A DNA stretch of 64,000 bases from Halorubrum lipolyticum DSM 21995 (GCF_000337375.1 NZ_AOJG01000007.1:39971-103970); one strand, 5' to 3'; shown: positions 25,712-35,452, numbered from the stretch's first letter. The notes: generated from the letters alone by a model not told the origin. Translations and numbers: made by a program.

Positions 25712-26803
25712 ATGGACGAGGAGACGGTGTCAGGATACGTCGCACGCTCTCAGTCGCTCGTCGAGTCGTCGCCGCAAATGGACGAGCAGAACACACGGGC
25801 GCGACTGATAGACCCATTTATAAGAGACGTTCTCGGCTGGGATTTCTATTCAACATCGATCGAGATGGAGTACTCGGTCCAGATGGGATCGACGAAAAAG
25901 AAGGTCGACTACGCACTATTCACCGACGGATCGCCGGCAGTGTTCGTCGAAGCGAAAGGCTGTGACACCACTATCACGGAGTCGCACGCCGACCAGCTCC
26001 GGAGCTACATGCGACAGGAGTGGGTCGACTGGGGGCTTCTCACGAACGGAAAGTCGTACCACATCTACCGACTCAAAAAAGACGGCAACAAGCCCGACGT
26101 GGAATTCCTCCGACGCATCGATCTGTCCGACCTCACGGCAAACGACTGGCTGCTCGCCGCGCTGTCCGAGGAGTCGATCCGGTCGGGAGCATCAACGGAG
26201 ATTTACCAGCGTGTCGAACGCCGCCGGCAGGCGATTGAGACGCTCACAGAACAAAAAGCGGGGGTCGCCGAAGCGATCCGCGAGACTGTCGTCGACCGCG
26301 TCGGCGAGGTGGTCTCTCAGCCGGCGGAGTCGCTCTCGAAAACGTTCGTCGACGATCTGATCGCGGAGTTGGAAAGTGATCAAAACAACAGCAACACCGA
26401 CGCGAGTAACTCTGCACAGCCGAAAACTGAATCGGATCGTAGCGAACAGACCGGCGTCGATGATCTGTCCGGTGCGTACGTGGTCGAAATCGCTGATCAA
26501 ACGGACTCAAACCTGTTCAGCGACGACAGTCAAGCCGACCTCATGGGGATCGTCGTCGACCACCTTATCAGAGACCACGACCTGATCGACGCGTATGCCC
26601 CGCTCCCGTACGTTCCCGGCAAGAAGATTGCAATATTAAACGACGAACCGACGCATCCGTCAGGCGAGGAAATGCGGTTATATCGTGCGGTTGGTGGCGA
26701 CTACTACGTGTACACCTCGCTGAACAAGGGCGACAAGAAGCGCCACCTCCGCGAGTTCGCTAACGCCTGTGGCGTCGATATCGACTTCGACGGCGAGTGG
26801 TAA
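25712..26803 (+). CDS. Orphan HsdR-N-like PD-(D/E)xK nuclease
   Basis: A 363-aa protein whose N-terminal half matches the type I restriction HsdR N-terminal domain: ENTRARLIDPFIRDVLGWD, then the catalytic set D66 (KVDYALF), E80 and K82 (VFVEAKG), and the downstream LRSYMRQEWVDWGLLTNG segment. There is a Ser/Asn/Asp-rich linker near 235-260 and a C-terminal domain of about 110 residues with RLYRAVGGDYYVYTSLN. No methylase, specificity or helicase gene is nearby, so it is not an intact type I system. By eye the gene is richer in A/T than its neighbours, hinting at transfer. It may be a defence, repair or silencing nuclease. Confidence 0.8.
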   Translation: MDEETVSGYVARSQSLVESSPQMDEQNTRARLIDPFIRDVLGWDFYSTSIEMEYSVQMGSTKKKVDYALFTDGSPAVFVEAKGCDTTITESHADQLRSYMRQEWVDWGLLTNGKSYHIYRLKKDGNKPDVEFLRRIDLSDLTANDWLLAALSEESIRSGASTEIYQRVERRRQAIETLTEQKAGVAEAIRETVVDRVGEVVSQPAESLSKTFVDDLIAELESDQNNSNTDASNSAQPKTESDRSEQTGVDDLSGAYVVEIADQTDSNLFSDDSQADLMGIVVDHLIRDHDLIDAYAPLPYVPGKKIAILNDEPTHPSGEEMRLYRAVGGDYYVYTSLNKGDKKRHLREFANACGVDIDFDGEW

Positions 26804-26856
26804 CTCCCACCCCGAACCAGTTCGCCCCACCGAGCAACCCTCGCTCCGTTGCGTCC

Positions 26857-26863
26857 GTTTAAG
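26857..26863 (+). promoter_or_regulatory. TATA element of ilvD
   Basis: GTTTAAG is centred 27 nt upstream of the ATG at 26887, consistent with a leaderless transcript. Confidence 0.45.
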
Positions 26864-26886
26864 ACCCCCGAGTTACAGATACGAGT

Positions 26887-28674
26887 ATGAGCGAACAGCA
26901 GCCGCGGTCGGAGGGAGCGGGCTCCCGGGACCGCGACGACGCGGACCGGTTCGCGGGCGAGAAGGACGAGAATCTGCGAAGCAGAGACGTGACGGAGGGG
27001 GCGGACAAGGCCCCGCACCGCGCGATGTTCCGGGCGATGGGGTTCGACGACGAGGACCTCTCCTCGCCCATCATCGGCGTGCCGAACCCGGCGGCCGACA
27101 TCACGCCGTGTAACGTCCACCTCGACGACGTGGCGGACGCCGCGATCGACGGGATCGACGCGGCGGGCGGGATGCCGATCGAGTTCGGGACGATCACCAT
27201 CTCCGACGCCATCTCGATGGGGACCGAGGGGATGAAGGCGAGCCTCGTCTCCCGCGAGGTGATCGCGGACTCGGTCGAGCTCGTCTCCTTCGGCGAGCGG
27301 ATGGACGCGCTCGTGACGGTCGCGGGCTGCGACAAGAACCTCCCAGGCATGCTGATGGCGTCGATCCGCACCGACCTCCCGTCGGTGTTCCTCTACGGCG
27401 GCTCGATCATGCCCGGCCAGCACGACGGCCGCGACGTGACCATCGTGCAGGTGTTCGAGGGCGTCGGCGCCTACGCCGAGGGCGACATGAGCGGCGAGGA
27501 GCTCGACGACTTAGAGCGCCACGCCTGCCCCGGCGCGGGCTCCTGTGGCGGAATGTTCACGGCGAACACGATGGCCTCCATCTCCGAGGCGCTCGGGATG
27601 GCGCCGCTCGGCTCCGCCTCCGCGCCCGCCGAGGACCCGGAGCGCTACGAGATCGCGGAGCGCGCCGGCGAGCTCGCCCTGGAGTGTATCGAGGAGGACC
27701 GCCGCCCCTCCGACATCCTCTCGCGGGAGTCGTTCGAGAACGCGATCGCGCTCCAGACGGCGATGGGCGGGTCGACGAACGCGGTCCTCCACCTGCTCGC
27801 GCTGGCCGCCGAGGCCGACGTGGACCTCTCGATCGATGACTTCGACGAGATCTCGCGCCGCACGCCGAAGATCGCGAACCTCCAGCCCGGCGGGAGCCGC
27901 GTGATGAACGACCTCCACGAGATCGGCGGCGTGCCGGTCGTGCTCCGGCGCCTGCTCGAGGCCGACCTGCTCCACGGCGACGCGATGACCGTCACCGGGC
28001 GCACCCTCGCCGAGGAGCTGGGTGAGCTGGAGGAGCGCGGCGTGCTCCCCGACGATTCGGAGATCGAGGCCGACTTCCTCTACACCGTCGACGACCCCAA
28101 GGAGGAGGAGGGCGCCATCAAGATCCTCAAGGGCAACCTCGCGCCGAACGGCTCGGTGCTGAAGGTGACCGGCGACGACGAGTTCTACCACGAGGGGCCG
28201 GCGCGCGTGTTCGAGAACGAGGAGGACGCGATGGAGTACGTCCAGTCGGGCGCGGTCGACTCCGGCGACGTGATCGTGATCCGCAACGAGGGACCGACCG
28301 GCGGCCCCGGGATGCGCGAGATGCTCGGCGTCACCGCCGCCGTCGTCGGCGCGGGCCACGAGGACGACGTGGCGCTGCTCACCGACGGCCGCTTCTCCGG
28401 CGCGACCCGCGGCCCGATGATCGGTCACGTCGCGCCCGAGGCGGCCGACGGCGGCCCGATCGGTCTCATCGAGGACGGCGACCACGTCACCGTCGACATC
28501 CCCGAGCGCGACCTCGCCGTCGACCTCTCCGAGGAGGAGCTGGCCGAGCGCCGCGCGGAGTGGGAGGAGCCGGAACCGCAGTACGAGGGCGGGGTCTTCG
28601 CGAAGTACGCCCGCGACTTCGCCGGCGCGTCCGACGGCGCCGTGACGAATCCGAGACTGACCCGCGACTTATAA
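26887..28674 (+). CDS. ilvD: Dihydroxy-acid dehydratase
   Basis: A 595-aa enzyme that dehydrates 2,3-dihydroxy-3-methylbutyrate and -valerate to the 2-oxo acids in valine and isoleucine synthesis. The Fe-S ligand cysteines are visible: C75 (TPCNVH), C148 (AGCDKNLPG) and C220 in the [16 protein letters not shown] segment. The substrate-binding [12 protein letters not shown] and the C-terminal [19 protein letters not shown] are intact. It has a charged N-terminal extension of about 40 residues compared with bacterial IlvD. It stands alone here, with no ilvB, ilvN or ilvC nearby. Confidence 0.96.
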   Translation: MSEQQPRSEGAGSRDRDDADRFAGEKDENLRSRDVTEGADKAPHRAMFRAMGFDDEDLSSPIIGVPNPAADITPCNVHLDDVADAAIDGIDAAGGMPIEFGTITISDAISMGTEGMKASLVSREVIADSVELVSFGERMDALVTVAGCDKNLPGMLMASIRTDLPSVFLYGGSIMPGQHDGRDVTIVQVFEGVGAYAEGDMSGEELDDLERHACPGAGSCGGMFTANTMASISEALGMAPLGSASAPAEDPERYEIAERAGELALECIEEDRRPSDILSRESFENAIALQTAMGGSTNAVLHLLALAAEADVDLSIDDFDEISRRTPKIANLQPGGSRVMNDLHEIGGVPVVLRRLLEADLLHGDAMTVTGRTLAEELGELEERGVLPDDSEIEADFLYTVDDPKEEEGAIKILKGNLAPNGSVLKVTGDDEFYHEGPARVFENEEDAMEYVQSGAVDSGDVIVIRNEGPTGGPGMREMLGVTAAVVGAGHEDDVALLTDGRFSGATRGPMIGHVAPEAADGGPIGLIEDGDHVTVDIPERDLAVDLSEEELAERRAEWEEPEPQYEGGVFAKYARDFAGASDGAVTNPRLTRDL

Positions 28675-28720
28675 AGAGTCGAACGAACACCGCCGACCGT
28701 TAATAAGCGCTCGCAGACCG

Positions 28721-28725
28721 TTTTT
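28721..28725 (+). terminator. T-tract downstream of ilvD
   Basis: A run of five T follows a G/C-rich stretch 47 nt after the ilvD stop and 22 nt before the end of the convergent small gene. This is the usual form of an archaeal terminator. Confidence 0.4.
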
Positions 28726-28746
28726 CCGCTCTCCGTCCCGCCTCTC

Positions 28747-29004
28747 CTACTCTCCCACCGTCCCGCCGTCGGTGTGCGCCGTCCGGACGGACTCGGCGCG
28801 CCAGACGTTGCTCCGGCGGCCGGCCCGCGACAGCTCCATCTTGACCACCGAGCCCACCGGGAGGTCCGCGACGCGGTCGCGCGCGTCCTCGTCGGCGTAC
28901 TCGACGACGTGGAAGGTCTCGTTGCGCGGATGTGCACGTACCGTGGTGCAATCGTGATCGTTCTGCTCGGAAATGACGGTGTACGCGTTGGGTCCGGACA
29001 TCAT
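28747..29004 (-). CDS. Small conserved-looking acidic protein
   Basis: An 85-aa protein with mixed beta content: NAYTVISEQNDHDCTTVRAHPRNETFHVVEYADEDAR leads into DLPVGSVVKMELSRAGRRSNVWRAE. It contains no membrane span or metal motif. The composition is typical of small haloarchaeal proteins, and I do not recognise a named family. Two adjacent ATG codons (29004 and 29001) could both start it. A GAATATACG element near 29042 could serve as TATA box with a short leader. It converges on ilvD. Confidence 0.7.
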   Translation of the reverse strand: MMSGPNAYTVISEQNDHDCTTVRAHPRNETFHVVEYADEDARDRVADLPVGSVVKMELSRAGRRSNVWRAESVRTAHTDGGTVGE

Positions 29005-29115
29005 AATCGGTTATTCTTGGACATCCTACTTCAATACTTCGTATATTCACTACAGTCGTCGATCAGGTGGTAATACGAATATAAGGTGTATAGAAGTCGG
29101 AACGAGGCCGCCGAC

Positions 29116-29535
29116 TCACCGAACGACCGTGACGGGCGCCGCGGAGCCTCGAACGATCTTCTCGGCGATGTTGCCGACGAGCAGTCGGTCCGCGAGGCTC
29201 CCGCTGTGGCTGCCGATGACGACGACGTCGAACCCCTCGCTCGCGTCGACGACCGACCGCGCCGGGTGGCCGGCCATCACCTCCGTATCGACCTCGATCC
29301 CGCTCTCGGCGGCGATCTCGCGGGCGCGGTCGAGGAGGTCGCTGGCCTGTTCTTCCGCCGCCTCCTCGGTGTCGTCGGCGAGCGCGAGCCCGGCCGCGCC
29401 CCCCATCATCGACGAGGGCTGGCCCACCACGTGGAGCACGACGATCTCCGCGTCCGGGTGCGCCTCCAGCGCGAACCGCAGCGCGCGCTCCGCCATCTCC
29501 GACTCGTCCATCGGCACCAGCACGCGGGATATCAT
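29116..29535 (-). CDS. Universal stress protein (UspA family)
   Basis: A 139-aa single-domain UspA. It begins with the conserved VLVPMDESEMAERALRFAL and ends with VIGSHSGSLADRLLVGNIAEKIVRGSAAPVTVV, which contains the ATP-binding G-2x-G-9x-G(S/T)-type pattern. Such proteins bind ATP or signal stress; the specific role is unknown. The ATG at 29535 is 27 nt below an ACTTATCC element, which supports this start over the long upstream frame. It is one of two uspA genes in the window. Confidence 0.9.
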   Translation of the reverse strand: MISRVLVPMDESEMAERALRFALEAHPDAEIVVLHVVGQPSSMMGGAAGLALADDTEEAAEEQASDLLDRAREIAAESGIEVDTEVMAGHPARSVVDASEGFDVVVIGSHSGSLADRLLVGNIAEKIVRGSAAPVTVVR

Positions 29536-29826
29536 AGGACGACCTACATCCGACGCACGGATAAGTGGTGTGTCCGCACGCATCAGTTCGTGTTCTCTCT
29601 GGTCTCCCCGTGTGCCTCCGTTGCAGTTCTCTTCGCGGAGACGAGCCGAGCCGGAACGGTCAGTCGTCGAACGCTCGGTCTCGATCGATAGCGGGAGTCC
29701 GTGTCTCAATTCGGTTGATCGACTGTTTATAACTGACCGAGTGGTGTTGTTGTCGGCTGTTTAACTGTCGTCTCGCCGCCGCGCCAGACCAGCACACATA
29801 TCTCCGCGGATCGCGCACCGAGACGC

Positions 29827-30303
29827 ATGGAATCCAGCCGGTCGGACGACGACCCCGTCGGCGTGGCGCTGTTCGTCGACGGACCGAACGTGTTGCGGGA
29901 GGAGTTCGACGTCGACCTCGACGACGTGCGGGTCGCCGCGGAGGCGGAGGGGCAGCTCGTGACGACGCGGCTCTACCTCGACGAGCACGCGACGCCGGGG
30001 CTGATACAGGCGGCGGAGGCCCGCGGCTTCGAGGTCGTCGTCACGAGCGGCGACGTGGACGTGAAGCTCGCGGTCGACGCCGCGCGCTTCGCGGCCGAGG
30101 GCCGGATGTCGACGCTCGCCATCGCCTCGCGCGACACCGACTTCAAGCCGGTCGTCGAGACCGCGAACGGCTACGGGATCCGGACGCTCGCGATCGCGCC
30201 CGGGGAGTTCGGCCGATCCGACGCGCTCCGAAACGCCACGACGGACTCGGTGACGCTCGACGGCGACGAGGACGAGGGAAACGATGAAAACGACGGTTCG
30301 TGA
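29827..30303 (+). CDS. NYN-domain (PIN-like) predicted ribonuclease
   Basis: A 158-aa NYN/LabA-type protein (DUF88). The acidic active-site residues are visible: D18 in ALFVDGPNV, two Asp in GDVDVKLAVDA (about 77-85), and SRDTDF (about 100), which completes the PIN-like metal site. After YGIRTLAIAPGEFG there is an acidic tail. It probably cleaves RNA. It starts about 28 nt below a CATATC element, giving a leaderless transcript. It converges on the signal peptidase gene. Confidence 0.88.
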   Translation: MESSRSDDDPVGVALFVDGPNVLREEFDVDLDDVRVAAEAEGQLVTTRLYLDEHATPGLIQAAEARGFEVVVTSGDVDVKLAVDAARFAAEGRMSTLAIASRDTDFKPVVETANGYGIRTLAIAPGEFGRSDALRNATTDSVTLDGDEDEGNDENDGS

Positions 30304-30330
30304 TCGGCGTCAGAGAGACGGCGCCGTCCG

Positions 30331-31005
30331 CTAGCGCTCGTCGCGCTCGTCGCTGGGCCGTCGACGCGCCGCGATCCGACCGAGGAGGAGCGCGCCGAAC
30401 CCCCCGGTGACGGCCGCGAGACCGCCGACTCCGACGGCGGTCGGGAGGAGTCCCGCCCGGGCGACCGCGGCGTCGACGCCGACCCGGAACCAGCCGAGGT
30501 CCGGGACGGCGAACAGCGCCTTGGCGGTGATCCACTCCTCGCGGACGACGGGGGCGATCCCGGCGCTCTGGTCGTACTCGCCGTTGGCGTCGCCGTAGGT
30601 GACGTACCCGTCGTGCGGGGCGGGACAGGACGCGATCGCCGAGCAGTCGCCGTCGAGCAGCGCGGGGTCGGCCCGCTCCGTCCAGTCCTCGCCGGCGGTC
30701 ACCGGGAAGGCGATCCGGTGGAGTATCGGTCGATGGCCGTCGTTCGGCGGGTTGAACACGACCACGTCGCCGGCGCCGCCGAGGCGCGTCGGCGCGCCGG
30801 GCTCCGTCGCGCCGACGAGCCCGCCCCACGGGAACCGGTCCGTCGACGTGACCGCGACGAGGTCGCCGCGCTCGACCTCCGGGGCCATGCTCCCGCTCTC
30901 GACGGCGACGAAGGGGGGCCACGCGCCCGCGACCGCGGCGACGACGACCGCGACCAGCAGGACCGCGACGGCGGGCGCGAGCAGGTCGGAGGCGTTCCGC
31001 GTCAC
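30331..31005 (-). CDS. Signal peptidase I (S26B type)
   Basis: A 224-aa membrane protease that removes Sec signal peptides outside the membrane. It has an N-terminal helix (about 8-27), the catalytic S39 in VESGSMAPEVERGDLV, and H96 in ILHRIAF in place of the bacterial Lys, as in archaeal/ER-type enzymes. YVTYGDANGEYD supplies the acidic residue, and there is a C-terminal helix (about 180-205). The insert between the Ser and His boxes (WGGLVGATEPG) is typical of haloarchaea. It is divergent from gcvT. Confidence 0.88.
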   Translation of the reverse strand: MTRNASDLLAPAVAVLLVAVVVAAVAGAWPPFVAVESGSMAPEVERGDLVAVTSTDRFPWGGLVGATEPGAPTRLGGAGDVVVFNPPNDGHRPILHRIAFPVTAGEDWTERADPALLDGDCSAIASCPAPHDGYVTYGDANGEYDQSAGIAPVVREEWITAKALFAVPDLGWFRVGVDAAVARAGLLPTAVGVGGLAAVTGGFGALLLGRIAARRRPSDERDER

Positions 31006-31117
31006 GTGCGGTATCGGGGGAGGAAACGGCTTGAGGCTGTCGGCGACGGGCCCCGCTCACGGGAAGTTTCGAGGGAGTCGCCGTCGCGGTACGGGGGCGG
31101 CGTGAGCGGGATGGCAA

Positions 31118-31128
31118 GACCTTAGGTC
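31118..31128. promoter_or_regulatory. GACC-TTA-GGTC palindrome before gcvT
   Basis: An 11-bp palindrome whose centre is 27 nt before the gcvT ATG, where the TATA element should be. It could be an unusual TATA element overlapped by an operator. Confidence 0.35.
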
Positions 31129-31149
31129 CGGCCGAGAGACGGGTTCGGC

Positions 31150-32322
31150 ATGCCTGACCGACGCACTCCCCTTCACGAGGTCCACGAGGAACGCGGCGCG
31201 AAGTTCACCGACTTCGGCGGGTGGCAGATGCCGGTCGAGTTCGACTCGATCCGCGAGGAGCACGCGGCGGTCCGCGACTCGCTCGGCGTCTTCGACGTGT
31301 CGCACATGGGCGAGATCGAGGTGTCGGGACCGGACGCGACGACGCTGATGAACCGCCTCACGACCAACGACGTGACGGCGCTCGACCCGGGCGACTCCCA
31401 GTACGCCGCGATCACGAACGCGGACGGCGTCATGCTCGACGACACGGTGGTCTACCGCCTCCCCGACGGGATCGAGGCGGGCGAGGGCGCCGCGTCCCTC
31501 GCCGGGCTCGACCGCGACCTCGACGCCGGCGCCGGCGACCCCGCGTACCTCTTCGTCCCCAACGCGGGCCACGACGAGCAGATGGCGGACCGGTGGGTCG
31601 ACTACCGGGGCGAGGAGGGGCTCGACGCCGCGGTCGCGAACGCGACCGACGACTGGGCCATGCTCGCGGTGCAGGGGCCGGACGCGGCCGACGCCCTCGA
31701 CGAGGCGACCCCGACCGACCGGGTCGTCGACCTCTCGAAGTTCGAGGCGACGGTCGCCGCCGTCGACGGGGTCGACGGCTGGGTCGCCCGGACCGGCTAC
31801 ACCGGCGAGGACGGCTTCGAGGTGATGTGTCCGGCCGACGGCGTCGAGACGGTCTGGGGGGCGTTCGTCGACGCGCCGCGCGCCGCCCAGCCCTGCGGGC
31901 TCGGTGCGCGCGACACCCTCCGGACGGAGATGGGGTACCTCCTCTCGGGGCAGGACTTCGACCCCGAGACCGAGCCGCGGAGCCCCTACGAGGCCCGGAT
32001 CGGGTTCGTCGTGAAGCTCGACACCGAGTTCGTCGGCCGCGACGCCCTCGAGGCCCAGAAGGAGCAGGGCGTCGACGAGCGGTTCGTCGGCGTCCGCCTG
32101 CTCGAGCGCGGCGTCCCGCGCAACGGGTACGCCGTCACCGACGGCGACCTCACGCGGGTCGGCCAGCTGACCTCCGGGACGATGAGCCCCACGCTCGACG
32201 AGCCGATCGGACTGGGGTACCTCCACGAGCACTACACCGAGCCCGGAACCGAGGTGAGCGTCGTCGTGCGCGGCGACGAGAAGCGCGCCGAGGTCGTGAT
32301 ACCGCCGTTTTTGGACCGGTAA
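31150..32322 (+). CDS. gcvT: Aminomethyltransferase, glycine cleavage T protein
   Basis: A 390-aa GcvT that transfers the methylene group of aminomethyl-lipoyl-GcvH to THF, giving 5,10-methylene-THF and ammonia. FTDFGGWQMPVEF, REEHAAVRDSLGVFDVSHMGEIEVSG, VARTGYTGEDGFEVMCPA (folate site) and LGARDTLRTEMGYLLSGQD are all diagnostic. Length is slightly above bacterial GcvT because of acidic inserts near 115-145. GcvH and GcvP are not in the window. It lies 0.9 kb from formate dehydrogenase and 3 kb from formate-THF ligase, pointing to a one-carbon neighbourhood. Confidence 0.94.
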   Translation: MPDRRTPLHEVHEERGAKFTDFGGWQMPVEFDSIREEHAAVRDSLGVFDVSHMGEIEVSGPDATTLMNRLTTNDVTALDPGDSQYAAITNADGVMLDDTVVYRLPDGIEAGEGAASLAGLDRDLDAGAGDPAYLFVPNAGHDEQMADRWVDYRGEEGLDAAVANATDDWAMLAVQGPDAADALDEATPTDRVVDLSKFEATVAAVDGVDGWVARTGYTGEDGFEVMCPADGVETVWGAFVDAPRAAQPCGLGARDTLRTEMGYLLSGQDFDPETEPRSPYEARIGFVVKLDTEFVGRDALEAQKEQGVDERFVGVRLLERGVPRNGYAVTDGDLTRVGQLTSGTMSPTLDEPIGLGYLHEHYTEPGTEVSVVVRGDEKRAEVVIPPFLDR

Positions 32323-32328
32323 CCGGGC

Positions 32329-32976
32329 TTAGCGCTCTCCTTCGACCGCCTCCGCGTGGACGTTTCGAAGCACCATGTACAGGTGCCAGCCGTCGACGCC
32401 GAGCCGGTCGGCGAGGGCTCGCACCGCGTCGAGGTACCGGTCGTACGCATCGACCGTCATCGGCTCCGGATAGGGGCCGTCGAGGGCGGCACCGAGGTGA
32501 GCGTCGTCGGTCAGCGCGGCGACGACCGCCCACTCGCGCTCGCCGACGACGAACTGCTCGTCCGGGACGAGGAACCACAGCAGTGCGGAGGCGACCGCCA
32601 CGTCGACGCCCGGTATCTGCGTCAGAGCGTCGAACGCGCGGTGATGCGGGGGGGTCGAGTCGGCGACCGCCTCCGACTCCGCCCCGTCCAGCGCGTCGAT
32701 CGCGTCCCACATCGCGCCGCGGAGTTCCCGAGGCTCGGCGTCGGAGACGGCCTCCTCGGCCGCGCGCCGCTCCCCGTGGTCGATGTCGGTCACGGCGCGC
32801 CGGAAGTACCAGCGGACGACCCACTCAACGTCCCGCTTCCCGTACTCGCCGGCCCGGAACGCCGCCGGGAGCGACTCGATCGCCTCCGCCTCGACCGGGT
32901 GAAAGGGGGCCGACTCCCGGTACGCCTCGACGTGGTCGGCGACGCTGTCCTCGACGTCGGCGACGGTGCGGTCCAT
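32329..32976 (-). CDS. Conserved-looking helical protein, unknown function
   Basis: A 215-aa acidic, helix-rich protein. EYGKRDVEWVVRWYFRRAV (about 48-66) and the C-terminal RLGVDGWHLYMVLRNVHAEA are distinctive. The segment FDALTQIPGVDVAVASALLWFL (about 118-139) resembles a helix-hairpin-helix DNA-binding motif, and the chain then resembles the helical part of DNA-repair glycosylases, but catalytic residues are not identifiable. The ATG at 32976 begins the well-behaved part; the frame stays open further upstream without conserved features. It converges on gcvT with a 6-bp gap. Confidence 0.65.
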   Translation of the reverse strand: MDRTVADVEDSVADHVEAYRESAPFHPVEAEAIESLPAAFRAGEYGKRDVEWVVRWYFRRAVTDIDHGERRAAEEAVSDAEPRELRGAMWDAIDALDGAESEAVADSTPPHHRAFDALTQIPGVDVAVASALLWFLVPDEQFVVGEREWAVVAALTDDAHLGAALDGPYPEPMTVDAYDRYLDAVRALADRLGVDGWHLYMVLRNVHAEAVEGER

Positions 32977-33169
32977 GTCCCCTCGAACGGCCCCGGCCGA
33001 CAAAACCGTTCGGCGGCCGCCAGCGATGCAGGCCACCCGCGTCGGCTCGGCGGCCGCTCGCGCCGGCTCCGTCGACCGCCCGCCCCGGCCGCTCGCGTCG
33101 GCTTCCGGCGGGAACCACCGACACACTCATTGAGGTGGCATCACAAATCATGACATATGATCGCACGTC

Positions 33170-33176
33170 GAGGTGA
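33170..33176 (+). promoter_or_regulatory. Ribosome binding site of formate dehydrogenase
   Basis: GAGGTGA lies 5 nt before the ATG at 33182 and favours it over an in-frame start at 33173. A CATAT element at 33154-33158 lies about 26 nt upstream, which would also allow a leaderless message, so both modes are possible. Confidence 0.6.
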
Positions 33177-33181
33177 GAGCT

Positions 33182-35371
33182 ATGTCCGCTGAGGACGACG
33201 AACCGGTGAAGACCATCTGCCCGTACTGCGGCGTCGGCTGCGGGATCAAGGTGAACCAGGGCGACGACCCCGGCGACGTGAACTTCATGCCGTGGGGCGA
33301 GGCGCCCGTCAACGAGGGGCGGGTGTGTATCAAGGGCGGCGCGGCGACCCAGGTCGTCGACCACGAGGACCGACTCACGGAGCCGCTTATAAAAGAAGAC
33401 GGGGAGTTCCGCGAGGCGACGTGGGAGGAGGCGTACTCGCGGATCGTCTCGGAGATGGAGGGGATCCGCGAGGAGAACGGCCCCGACGCGATGGGATTCT
33501 TCGGCTCCTCGAAGACGATGAACGAGGAGAACTACCTCCTCCAGAAGATCGCGCGCCGGTACGGCACGAACAACGTCGACAACTGCACCCGGATGTGCCA
33601 CGCCTCGACGGTGTGGGCGCTCCGGACGAGCTTGGGGGCGGGCGCGATGACGAACAGCATGGTCGACTTGGAGGAGTCGGCCGACGTGTTCTGGATCCAG
33701 GGCGCGAACCCCGGCGAGCAGCACCCGATCGCCAACAGCCAGTACTTCCGGCAGGCCGTCCTGGAGGGCGCGACGGTCATCCAGGTCGACCCCCACGCCA
33801 ACAAGACCACCCGGTCGTTCGAGATCGGCGAGACCGACCGGCACATGCACCTGCAGGTGAACCCGGGCGCCGACATCCCGCTGCTCAACGTCGTCCTGAA
33901 GACGGTCCTCGAACGCCACGAGGAGGAGCCCGACGCGGGCTGGATCGACGAGGAGTTCGTCGAACAGCGCACCGAGGGGTTCGATCACTTAAAAGAGACT
34001 CTCGAAGACTTCGACAAGGAGGCGGCCGCCGAGGAGGCCGGCGTCCCGCTCGAGGACATCGAGCTCGCCGCCGAGAAGTACGCGATGGCGAACAACGCGG
34101 CCATCTTCACCGGGATGGGGATGAGCCAGCACACCTGCGGCGTCGACAACGTGCAGAACGAGATCAACCTCGCGCTGATCACGGGGAACCTCGGGAAGCC
34201 CGGCACGGGCGTCAACCCCCTCCGCGGCCAGAACAACGTCCAGGGGACGAGCGACGTGGGCGCGATGCCGAACGTCCTCCCCGGCTACCAGCTCGTCGAC
34301 GACGACGAGGCCCGCGAGGGCGTCGAGGACGTGTGGGGGTTCGAGGTGCCCGACGAGCCCGGGCTCACCAACGTGGAGATCTCCCACGAGGCGGGCCGCT
34401 CGGTGAAGGGGCTCTACGTGATGGGCGAGAACCCGATCATGAGCGAGCCCGACGGCAACGAGGTCGAGAAGCGCCTCGAGTCGCTGGAGTTCATGGTCGC
34501 GCAGGACATCTTCATGACCGAGACCGCCGAGCTCGCGGACGTGGTCCTCCCGGCGACGACGTGGGCGGAGCGCGGCGGCACCGTCACCAACACCGACCGG
34601 CGGGTCCAGCGCATGCGCGGCGCCGAGAAGGTCCACGGGAACACGAAACACGACCTCGAGATCCTGATGGAGGTCGGCAGCCGCCTGTTCAGCGAAGACG
34701 AGTTCCGCTTCGACGACGTGGAGGCCGTCTTCGAGGAGCTGCGCGAGGTGTGCCCGATCTACCACGGGATGACCTACGACGCGCTCGGCGAGACCGGGCT
34801 CCAGTGGCCCTGCTACGAGGAGGGCGACGAGGGCGACCAGTACCTCTACGCGGAGTCGTTCGACACCGAGAGCGGGCTCGGCCAGATCGAGGGCGTCCGC
34901 CACCAGCCGCCGGCGGAGGTGCCGGACGAGGAGTACCCGCTGATCCTCACCACCGCCCGGCTCGAGGAGCACTACAACACGGGGACGATGAGCCGGCGCT
35001 CGCCGACGCTGGCGCGGCAACACCCGGAGAACTTCGTCGACGTGCACCCGAACGACGCCGAAGAGTACGGCATCGAGGACGGGGACCGGGTGACGCTCCG
35101 GTCGCGACGCGGCGAGATCGAGGTGAAAGCGCAGGTGACGGAGGACATCAAGGAGGGCGTCGTCTGGACGACCCCGCACTTCGCGGCCGCCTCCGCGAAC
35201 CGCCTCACGAACGACGTGCTCGACGAGCGGGCGAAGATACCCGAGTACAAGGCCGCCGCCGCGGACATCGCGGTCACCGTCACCGACGGCGGAGAGCGCG
35301 CGAGCCGCGGCGAGACCGAGGCGGAGTCGGGCGACGCGGAGTCGGGCGACGCGGAACCGGCGGACGACTGA
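33182..35371 (+). CDS. fdhA: Formate dehydrogenase alpha subunit, molybdopterin type
   Basis: A 729-aa Mo-bis-MGD oxidoreductase that oxidises formate to CO2. The N-terminal 4Fe-4S ligands are C13, C16, C20 and C49 (CPYCGVGC...C). NCTRMCHAST carries C139 at the position of the active-site Sec/Cys, followed by His as in FDH. GANPGEQHPIAN, GLYVMGENPIMSEPDG and the C-terminal MGD-binding NTGTMSRRSPTL are intact. No beta, gamma or FdhD gene lies nearby, so it probably uses a soluble or separately encoded electron partner. An acidic tail with repeated ESGDA ends the protein. It lies upstream of formate-THF ligase, which competes for formate. moaC for the cofactor is close. Confidence 0.88.
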   Translation: MSAEDDEPVKTICPYCGVGCGIKVNQGDDPGDVNFMPWGEAPVNEGRVCIKGGAATQVVDHEDRLTEPLIKEDGEFREATWEEAYSRIVSEMEGIREENGPDAMGFFGSSKTMNEENYLLQKIARRYGTNNVDNCTRMCHASTVWALRTSLGAGAMTNSMVDLEESADVFWIQGANPGEQHPIANSQYFRQAVLEGATVIQVDPHANKTTRSFEIGETDRHMHLQVNPGADIPLLNVVLKTVLERHEEEPDAGWIDEEFVEQRTEGFDHLKETLEDFDKEAAAEEAGVPLEDIELAAEKYAMANNAAIFTGMGMSQHTCGVDNVQNEINLALITGNLGKPGTGVNPLRGQNNVQGTSDVGAMPNVLPGYQLVDDDEAREGVEDVWGFEVPDEPGLTNVEISHEAGRSVKGLYVMGENPIMSEPDGNEVEKRLESLEFMVAQDIFMTETAELADVVLPATTWAERGGTVTNTDRRVQRMRGAEKVHGNTKHDLEILMEVGSRLFSEDEFRFDDVEAVFEELREVCPIYHGMTYDALGETGLQWPCYEEGDEGDQYLYAESFDTESGLGQIEGVRHQPPAEVPDEEYPLILTTARLEEHYNTGTMSRRSPTLARQHPENFVDVHPNDAEEYGIEDGDRVTLRSRRGEIEVKAQVTEDIKEGVVWTTPHFAAASANRLTNDVLDERAKIPEYKAAAADIAVTVTDGGERASRGETEAESGDAESGDAEPADD

Positions 35372-35393
35372 GCGATCGCCGTCTCGCGACCGG

Positions 35394-35399
35394 TTTTTT
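35394..35399 (+). terminator. T6 tract between formate dehydrogenase and formate-THF ligase
   Basis: CCGGTTTTTTATCGG begins about 20 nt after the dehydrogenase stop. It could end that transcript, or serve as a TATA-like element 55 nt before the next gene. Either reading implies partly separate transcription. Confidence 0.4.
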
Positions 35400-35452
35400 A
35401 TCGGACGAGAACGCCTCCAACACTGATTACGACGCCGAGAGAACGCTCGGGT

